Assembly (NCBI GenBank): GCA_038040385.1
Contig: JBBPII010000002.1
Location: 62,001 to 126,000 of the forward strand
Direction: 5' to 3'
Origin: Gilichinskyi gelida
GTDB lineage: Bacteria; Acidobacteriota; Thermoanaerobaculia; Gp7-AA8
Length of the DNA stretch: 64,000 nt
Below the pieces are notes generated by a model. The model was not told the origin of the DNA. It saw nothing but the letters and a program-made list of their open reading frames with translations, and did no database searches. Within the stretch, counting starts at the first letter, position 1. Every line of letters starts with the position of its first letter. The position numbers and the translations under genes were made by a program. Of this stretch, positions 58,839-64,000 are shown one piece after another.

Positions 58839-59720
58839 ATGAAAAGCATCTCCAGCCGACACAACGCCTTGTACAAGCGCGTGCGCGACGCCGTGCGCGA
58901 GCATGGGGAGGAGATCGTCGTCGAGGGACCGAAAGCGGTGGCGGATGCGATCCGCGCAGGATGGAGTGCTGTCATCCTGAGCGTGAGCGAAGGATCGGTG
59001 TGGTCGGGTGGCGCGCTCGATGAACTTCTGCGCGCCGCCCACCCACACCGGTCCTTCGCTCCCGCTCAGGATGACATCGTGGCGTTCTCCGACGCCCTCT
59101 TCAACGACGTCAGCGACACCAAGACCTCCCAGGGCATCCTCGCCCTGTTCGAGCGCCCGCGCGCGACGCTCGATCAGCTCTTCGCGCGCGATGACAGCAT
59201 CGTCGTGGCCCTCGACGGCGTGCAGGATCCCGGCAACGTGGGGACGATCGTGCGCCTTGCGGCGGCCTTCGACGCCGCGGGCGTGGCGATTCTGCCCGGC
59301 TCCGCCGACCCGTTCAGTCCAAAGGCGATTCGCGCCTCGGCCGGCGCGATCCTGAACGTCCCGTGCGCAACGGCGTCGCGCCAAGAGCTGCTCGCGCGCG
59401 GCTGGCCGCTCTTCGCCGCCGACGCGCGCGGCGAGGCGATCGACCCTCCCCCGCGCGGCGCGATCCTCGCGTTCGGCAGCGAGGGGAGCGGCGTGTCGGA
59501 GGAGATCGCGCGCGCCGCGAGGAAGATCGCCATCCCCACGTCCGCCCGCGTCGAGTCGCTCAACGTCGCCGCGTCCGCGGCCATCCTTTTGTCGAGGAGC
59601 TACGCACTGCGCGCGCCCTCACCCGGCCCTTCGGGCCACCCTCTCCCGCTCTCGCGGGAGAGGGCCACCAAATCTCCCTTCTCCCGCTTGCGGGAGAAGG
59701 TGCCGCGAAGCGGCGGATGA
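58839..59720 (+). CDS. TrmH/SpoU-family RNA methyltransferase with repeat-encoded insert and tail
   Basis: 293 aa. The N-terminal substrate-binding domain (SSRHNALYKRVRDAVREHGE) is followed by the SpoU knot methyltransferase: VVALDGVQDPGNVGTIVRLA, AFDAAGVAILPGSADPFSPK, AFGSEGSGVSEEI and PTSARVESLNVAASAAILL. It methylates 2'-O positions of tRNA or rRNA with SAM. Two dispersed repeats lie in frame: family 2 in the linker (58970-59076) and family 1 at the C-terminus (59616-59723), the latter adding about 33 residues after the normal end. Confidence 0.88.
   Translation: MKSISSRHNALYKRVRDAVREHGEEIVVEGPKAVADAIRAGWSAVILSVSEGSVWSGGALDELLRAAHPHRSFAPAQDDIVAFSDALFNDVSDTKTSQGILALFERPRATLDQLFARDDSIVVALDGVQDPGNVGTIVRLAAAFDAAGVAILPGSADPFSPKAIRASAGAILNVPCATASRQELLARGWPLFAADARGEAIDPPPRGAILAFGSEGSGVSEEIARAARKIAIPTSARVESLNVAASAAILLSRSYALRAPSPGPSGHPLPLSRERATKSPFSRLREKVPRSGG
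58970..59076. repeat. Family 2 dispersed repeat inside a coding region (copy H)
   Basis: The ends TGTCATCCTGAGCGTGAGCG and CGCTCAGGATGACA match the family, separated by a non-family centre. It is translated in frame in the linker between the two domains of the TrmH-like enzyme. Confidence 0.8.
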
Positions 59721-59723
59721 GGG
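59616..59723. repeat. Family 1 dispersed repeat at a gene junction (copy D)
   Basis: The element begins CCCTCACCCGGCCC and ends CGGCGGATGAGGGG with the usual inner hairpins. It provides the last about 33 codons of the methyltransferase gene and the GAGGGG upstream of the rsmI ATG, so it links two genes. Confidence 0.85.
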
Positions 59724-59728
59724 GCGAC

Positions 59729-60559
59729 ATGCCCGGCAAACTCCTGATCGTCGGCACGCCGATCGGCAACCTCGGCGACCTCTCGCCGCGCGCGGTGGAG
59801 GCGCTCCGCTCCGCCGACCTCGTGCTCTGCGAAGACACCCGTCACACCCGCGGCCTCCTCACGCACTTCGGCATCGACAAGCCGACGCAGCGCTTCGACG
59901 ACCACACCGAGGATGCGCGCGGCGGAACGTTCGCCGACCGCATCGAAGCCGGCGAGACCGTGGCATTGGTCAGCGACGCCGGCATGCCGGTCATCAGCGA
60001 TCCTGGCTTTCGCCTGGTGCGTATCGCGCGCGAGCGCGGCCTCACCGTCGAGCCGATTCCTGGCCCATTCGCCGGCGTCCTCGCGCTCGTCGCAAGCGGC
60101 ATCGCTCCCCTCCCCTTCACCTTTCTCGGGTTCACTCCGCACCGCCACGGCGAGCGCTCGGAGTTCTATCGCCGCCTCGCTGCCCTCGGCCACACCGCGA
60201 TCGTGTACGAGTCGCCGGAGCGGCTGGTGGAGTCGCTGCGCGACGCGCTGCCGATCCTCGGCGACGTCGAGGTCGCCGTGGCGCGCGAGATGACCAAGCT
60301 GCACGAGGAGCTCATCCGCGGCACGATCAGCGAGGTGATCGCGTCGCTCGAATCGCGGACGATCAAGGGCGAGGTCACCGTCGTCTTCGCCGCCGCCGCG
60401 CCGCCGGAGTCGAACGTCGCGCCGGACGACGTGGCGTCCGAGTTCAAACGCCTTCGCGACAGCGGCATGCGGCGCAACGACGCGGTCAAGGCCGTCGCCG
60501 AGAAGTTCGGGCTGCGCAAGAACGAGGTCTACAAGATGCTGCTGCAGGAGGAGCCGTAA
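59729..60559 (+). CDS. rsmI: 16S rRNA (cytidine-1402-2'-O)-methyltransferase
   Basis: 276 aa, SAM-dependent tetrapyrrole-methylase fold that modifies C1402 of 16S rRNA at the decoding centre. Motifs are LLIVGTPIGNLGDLSPRAVE, VLCEDTRHTRGLL, VALVSDAGMPVISDPGFRL and IPGPFAGVLAL. The start is ATG 59729, 6 nt after the end of a family 1 repeat whose GAGGGG lies at ribosome-site distance. The stop overlaps the MFS start (TAATG). Confidence 0.95.
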   Translation: MPGKLLIVGTPIGNLGDLSPRAVEALRSADLVLCEDTRHTRGLLTHFGIDKPTQRFDDHTEDARGGTFADRIEAGETVALVSDAGMPVISDPGFRLVRIARERGLTVEPIPGPFAGVLALVASGIAPLPFTFLGFTPHRHGERSEFYRRLAALGHTAIVYESPERLVESLRDALPILGDVEVAVAREMTKLHEELIRGTISEVIASLESRTIKGEVTVVFAAAAPPESNVAPDDVASEFKRLRDSGMRRNDAVKAVAEKFGLRKNEVYKMLLQEEP

Positions 60560-61899
60560 TGGAGGAGACCAGCCGCACCTACCCGGTCCGCCGGATCATC
60601 TTCGCCTCCGGACTCGGCACGATGATCGAGTGGTACGACTTCTACATCTTCGGCAGCCTCGCCGTGGTGATGTCGGAGCTGATGTTTCCGAAAGGTGATC
60701 CGGCGTGGGCGCTGATCAAGACGTGGGCGCTCTTCGCCACCGGCTTCATCGTCCGCCCGTTCGGCGCGCTGGTCTTCGGCCGCATCGGTGACCTGATCGG
60801 GCGCAAGTACGCCTTCCTGGTCACGCTGACCATCATGGGCTTCTCCACCTTCCTCATCGGACTGCTGCCGACGTACGCATCGATCGGCGTGCTCGCGCCG
60901 GCGATCCTTCTCGTCCTCCGCCTGCTGCAGGGCCTGGCGCTGGGCGGCGAGTACGGCGGCGCCGCGGTGTACGTCGCCGAGCACGTGCCCGACAACAAGC
61001 GCGGTTACTACACCAGCTTCATTCAGATCACGGCCACGCTTGGACTCTTCGTCTCCCTCGGCGTCGTGCTGGCGGTGAAGGAATCGATGTCCGACGCCGA
61101 CTTCAAGGCGTGGGGCTGGCGCATCCCCTTCCTGCTGTCCATCGTCCTGGTGGCGATGTCGCTCTACATCCGCCTGAAGCTGAGCGAGTCGCCGCTGTAC
61201 GCCGCGCTCAAGAGCCAGGGGAAAACGTCCACCGCCCCGCTCAGGGATAGCTTCGCGAAGTGGGCCAATTTCAAGATCGTCCTGCTCGTGCTCCTCGGCG
61301 CCACGGCCGGACAGGGCATCGTCTGGTACACGGGGCAGTTCTACGCGCTCTCATTCCTGCAGAGCGTGATGAAGATCGACATCGTCCGGTCGAGCATCAT
61401 CGTGGCCACGGCGATCTTCTTCGCCATGCCCTTCTTCACCGTTTTCGGGGCACTCTCCGACCGCATCGGCCGGCTGAAGATCATGATGGCCGGCAACCTT
61501 CTCGCCGCGCTCACCTACCTGCCGATCTACCACGCCATGAAAGCGGCGGGCGCCGATCCCAAGCATCCCAACATGCCGGTGCTCATGCTGCTGGTGTTCA
61601 TCCAGGTCATCTACGTGACGATGGTGTACGGCCCGATCGCCGCGTTCCTGATCGAAGCGTTCCCCGCCAAGATCCGCTACACGTCCTTCTCGCTCCCGTA
61701 CCACATCGGCAACGGCTGGTTCGGCGGCACGCTCCCGCTCATCGCCAGCTTCCTCGCCGAGCAGACCGGCAACATCTACGCCGGCTTGTACTGGGTGATG
61801 GCGGTGGCGCTGATGACGTTCTTCGTCGGGACGTTCGCCCTGAATGAGAGCCACCGCGTAGAGATCTGGAAAGAAGCGGAGGAGGCGCGTCCGGTGTAG
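60559..61899 (+). CDS. MFS transporter, metabolite:H+ symporter (MHS) type
   Basis: 446 aa with 12 helices. MHS-type motifs are SGLGTMIEWYDFYIFGSLAV, FGRIGDLIGRKYAFLVTL, LRLLQGLALGGEYGGAAVYV and AEHVPDNKRGYYTSFIQITA. Members import dicarboxylates, alpha-ketoglutarate, proline/betaine or shikimate with protons; the substrate is unknown. Its ATG overlaps rsmI by one base. An unusual pairing, probably a chance operon. Confidence 0.9.
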   Translation: MEETSRTYPVRRIIFASGLGTMIEWYDFYIFGSLAVVMSELMFPKGDPAWALIKTWALFATGFIVRPFGALVFGRIGDLIGRKYAFLVTLTIMGFSTFLIGLLPTYASIGVLAPAILLVLRLLQGLALGGEYGGAAVYVAEHVPDNKRGYYTSFIQITATLGLFVSLGVVLAVKESMSDADFKAWGWRIPFLLSIVLVAMSLYIRLKLSESPLYAALKSQGKTSTAPLRDSFAKWANFKIVLLVLLGATAGQGIVWYTGQFYALSFLQSVMKIDIVRSSIIVATAIFFAMPFFTVFGALSDRIGRLKIMMAGNLLAALTYLPIYHAMKAAGADPKHPNMPVLMLLVFIQVIYVTMVYGPIAAFLIEAFPAKIRYTSFSLPYHIGNGWFGGTLPLIASFLAEQTGNIYAGLYWVMAVALMTFFVGTFALNESHRVEIWKEAEEARPV

Positions 61900-61937
61900 C
61901 TGAACGCTCTGGAAAGTGCAGCAGGCCGATCGCGCGC

Positions 61938-61985
61938 TGGTTTCACGCGGAGACACGGAGGCGCCCTCCGCGTCTCCGCGTGACA
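61938..61985. repeat. Inverted repeat with CACGCGGAGACACGGAGG arms
   Basis: Arms TTTCACGCGGAGACACGGAG and CCTCCGCGTCTCCGCGTG form about a 19-bp stem with one mismatch. It lies in the 195-nt gap between the MFS gene and the acyl-CoA dehydrogenase and may be a terminator. TAGAAT (62023-62028) further on may belong to the next promoter. Confidence 0.75.
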
Positions 61986-62093
61986 AGATGCTCCAGGCAC
62001 GGGGCGGACTCCGAAGATGCGCTAGAATCCCCTCCCCGACCGAGGGGGCGCCCTGCCCCGCTTGCCACGTCAATCTGGTCGCCAGGAGTGTGA

Positions 62094-63239
62094 ATGGATT
62101 TCCGTCTGACCCACGAGCAAGAGCAGATCAGAGACATGGTCCGGGAGTTCGCCAACAGCGAGCTCAAACCGCACATGATGGAGTGGGATGAAGCGCAGCA
62201 CTTCCCCGTCGACACCTTCAAGAAAGCCGGCGAGCTGGGGCTCCTCGGCGTCATCTTCCCCGAGGAGTACGGAGGGACGGCGCTCTCGTACATCGACTAT
62301 GTCAACGTCATCGAAGAGCTGGCGGCGGTGGAGAGCGGCTTCGCCCTCAGCGTCGCCGCACACAACTCCTTGGGCACCGGCCACATCTACCTCGCCGGCA
62401 ATGACGAACAGAAAAAGAAGTGGCTGCCGAAGCTGACCTCAGGGGAGTGGATCGGCGCCTGGGGTCTCACCGAGCCCGGCTCCGGCAGCGACGCCTCGGG
62501 CATGCGCACCACGGCGGTCAAGGACGGCGACGAGTGGGTGCTCAACGGCACCAAGAACTTCATCACCAACGCCAGCTACGCCGACATCTCCGTCGTCCTC
62601 GCCGTCACCGACCGCAACGATCAGAAGCACGGCATCACCGCCTTCGCCGTGGAGATGGATCGCAAAGGCATCCGGGCCGGCAAGAAGGAGAACAAGCTCG
62701 GGATGCGCGTCTCCGACACCGCGGAGCTGGTGATGGAGGACTGCCGCGTCCCCGCCGGCAACATGCTCGGGAAGCTCGGCTACGGCTTCATCGACGCCAT
62801 GAAGGTGCTCGACGGCGGCCGCATCTCCATCGCCGCGCTGTCGCTCGGCGTGGCCCGCGGCGCGTACGACGCCGCGCGCAATTACGCCAAGCAGCGGACG
62901 GCGTTCGGCAAGCCGATCGCCGAGTTCCAGGCCATCCAGTTCATGCTCGCCGACATGGCCACCGAGATCGACGCCGCCCGCCTCCTCACCATGCGCGCCG
63001 CGACGGTCAAGGACGCCGGCGAGCGCGTCACGCAGTTCTCGGCCATGGCCAAGCTCTACGCCTCGGAAGTCGCCGTGCGCTGCACGGAAAAGGGCGTGCA
63101 GATCTTCGGCGGCTACGGCTTCATCAAGGAGTTCCCGGCCGAGAAGTACTACCGCGACGTCAAGCTCTGCACCATCGGTGAAGGGACCAGCGAGATCCAG
63201 CGGATGGTGATCGCGCGCAATCTGCTCGCCGAAGGATGA
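62094..63239 (+). CDS. Acyl-CoA dehydrogenase (short/medium chain)
   Basis: 381 aa FAD flavoenzyme; it dehydrogenates an acyl-CoA at the alpha-beta position. Signatures are WGLTEPGSGSDASGMRTTAV, the FAD-binding FITNASYADI, and the catalytic Glu in the CTIGEGTSEIQRMVIARNLL motif. Length and motifs fit butyryl-CoA dehydrogenase-type enzymes. AGGAG lies upstream of the ATG. The stop overlaps the meaB start (ATGA), which suggests links to odd-chain or branched-chain acid oxidation. Confidence 0.94.
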   Translation: MDFRLTHEQEQIRDMVREFANSELKPHMMEWDEAQHFPVDTFKKAGELGLLGVIFPEEYGGTALSYIDYVNVIEELAAVESGFALSVAAHNSLGTGHIYLAGNDEQKKKWLPKLTSGEWIGAWGLTEPGSGSDASGMRTTAVKDGDEWVLNGTKNFITNASYADISVVLAVTDRNDQKHGITAFAVEMDRKGIRAGKKENKLGMRVSDTAELVMEDCRVPAGNMLGKLGYGFIDAMKVLDGGRISIAALSLGVARGAYDAARNYAKQRTAFGKPIAEFQAIQFMLADMATEIDAARLLTMRAATVKDAGERVTQFSAMAKLYASEVAVRCTEKGVQIFGGYGFIKEFPAEKYYRDVKLCTIGEGTSEIQRMVIARNLLAEG

Positions 63240-64000
63240 GCGAGGCACTGGCGCGCAGCGTCCTGGCGGGACAGTACCGCGCACTGGCGCAGGCCGTGTC
63301 GCTGGTTGAGCGCGAAGACCCCCAAGCCCAGCGCCTGCTCGCCGAGGTTTATCCGGCCACCGGCCGCGCGCGCGTCATCGGCATCACCGGCTCGCCGGGC
63401 GCGGGCAAATCAACTCTCGTCGCCGCGCTGGCCAAGCACTATCGCCGGAGCGACCAACGCGTCGGCATCATCGCCGTCGATCCCACCTCCCCCTTCACCG
63501 GCGGCGCGATCCTCGGCGACCGCATCCGCATGGCCGACCTCTACACCGACCGCGGCGTCTTCATCCGCTCCATGGCCACGCGCGGCTTCATGGGCGGCCT
63601 GGCGAAGGCAACCAACGACGTCGTCGACCTCCTCGACGCGTCGGGCTTCGACGTGGTCATCGTGGAGACCGTCGGCGTCGGGCAGGACGAGATCGATGTC
63701 ATCCGCACCGTGCAGACCAACGTCGTCATCCTCGTGCCCGGCATGGGCGACGACATCCAGGCCATCAAGGCCGGCATCATGGAGATCGGCGACATCTTCG
63801 TGGTCAACAAGGCCGATCGCCCCGGCGCGGACCGCACCGTCACCGAGATCACCATGATGATGTCGCTGGTCGAGGAGCACGGCGACTGGGTACCGCCGAT
63901 CGTGAAGACGGTGGCCTCGGCCAGCCAGGGCATCGAGGAGCTCGATGCGGCAATCGTCAAGCATCGCGGCTACCTCGAATCGTCCGGCGAGCTCGATCGC
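63236..64000 (+). CDS. meaB: Methylmalonyl-CoA mutase-associated GTPase MeaB (partial, runs off right edge)
   Basis: 255 residues in the window. P-loop ITGSPGAGKSTLVAALAKHY, then VDPTSPFTGGAILGDRIRMA, the switch FIRSMATRGFMGGLAKATND, and VETVGVGQDEIDV, followed by NKADRPGADRT (the guanine-specificity NKxD). MeaB protects and reactivates adenosylcobalamin-dependent methylmalonyl-CoA mutase. The C-terminal dimerisation arm lies beyond the edge. ATG 63236 overlaps the acyl-CoA dehydrogenase stop. Confidence 0.95.
   Translation, partial: MSEALARSVLAGQYRALAQAVSLVEREDPQAQRLLAEVYPATGRARVIGITGSPGAGKSTLVAALAKHYRRSDQRVGIIAVDPTSPFTGGAILGDRIRMADLYTDRGVFIRSMATRGFMGGLAKATNDVVDLLDASGFDVVIVETVGVGQDEIDVIRTVQTNVVILVPGMGDDIQAIKAGIMEIGDIFVVNKADRPGADRTVTEITMMMSLVEEHGDWVPPIVKTVASASQGIEELDAAIVKHRGYLESSGELDR

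Noticed and set aside
1..64000. tRNA, rRNA, CRISPR, prophage or integrase sites
   Set aside because: No cloverleaf-like or rRNA sequence, no regularly spaced direct repeats and no phage or integrase genes were noticed. The only transposase is the IS3 pair. A tRNAscan or CRISPR search would be needed to exclude faint cases.

Overview
This window is about 64 kb of dense, high-GC bacterial chromosome (roughly two-thirds G+C by eye), with genes on both strands, short gaps and many 1-4 nt stop/start overlaps. No rRNA, tRNA, CRISPR array or prophage was recognised. The gene content suggests a free-living Acidobacteriota-like heterotroph. That is an inference from a DUF5916 surface protein, a GWxTD-domain protein, secreted beta-rich proteins of a type common in that phylum, a BTAD-receiver fusion regulator and abundant small dispersed palindromic repeats. 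No marker gene proves it.

Layout. 1-13 kb: acyl-CoA (malonyl-CoA type) synthetase cut by the left edge, TreZ, a BTAD-receiver regulator, a DUF5684 protein, a lone receiver, a PLP decarboxylase, a secreted protein with a C-terminal I9-like domain, a GNAT enzyme, a DUF433 antitoxin beside a wrecked toxin, a three-gene membrane operon, an Ig-like remnant and ispG. 12.7-19 kb: lspA, a lipoprotein, a GntR-SPFH pair with a clear operator, a GT-C membrane protein and 3-oxoacid CoA-transferase. 19-27 kb: glycosyltransferase-like gene, ATP-grasp protein, msrA, an XRE regulator, a decayed CheB-CheR gene and a KdpD/KdpE-like two-component system. 27-33.7 kb: kup, then archease-rtcB-fatty acid hydroxylase-tungstate-binding protein in one tight operon, then a receiver-EAL protein. 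33.8-45 kb: LigB-type dioxygenase, PQQ-like propeller protein, amidohydrolase, DUF5916 protein, an AbrB-PIN toxin-antitoxin pair, ansA, an FMN hydroxyacid dehydrogenase, a GWxTD protein and DinB. 45.5-54 kb: radA, an M23 lipoprotein, an IS3-family element that splits a Cys-rich exported protein gene, folK, TPM-TPM-LemA, a zinc-ribbon protein and CtpA. 54-64 kb: tatA-tatC, a parvulin isomerase, an aminotransferase, a cation-exchanger-like protein, a TrmH-family methyltransferase, rsmI, an MFS symporter, an acyl-CoA dehydrogenase and meaB running off the right edge.

Three signals cut across the annotation. (1) Many genes have a TANNNT -10-like hexamer ending 6-8 nt before the start codon with no Shine-Dalgarno sequence, which predicts leaderless transcripts; other genes have classical AGGAGG sites. 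(2) At least three families of dispersed imperfect palindromes fill intergenic gaps, and some lie in frame inside proteins (glycosyltransferase at 19.4 kb, TrmH-family enzyme at 59 kb). (3) A direct repeat with the 11-bp spacing typical of OmpR-family regulators, CATTAAG-N4-C(A/C)TTAAG, precedes both the KdpD/E-like operon and the kup potassium transporter, tying them into one probable potassium regulon.
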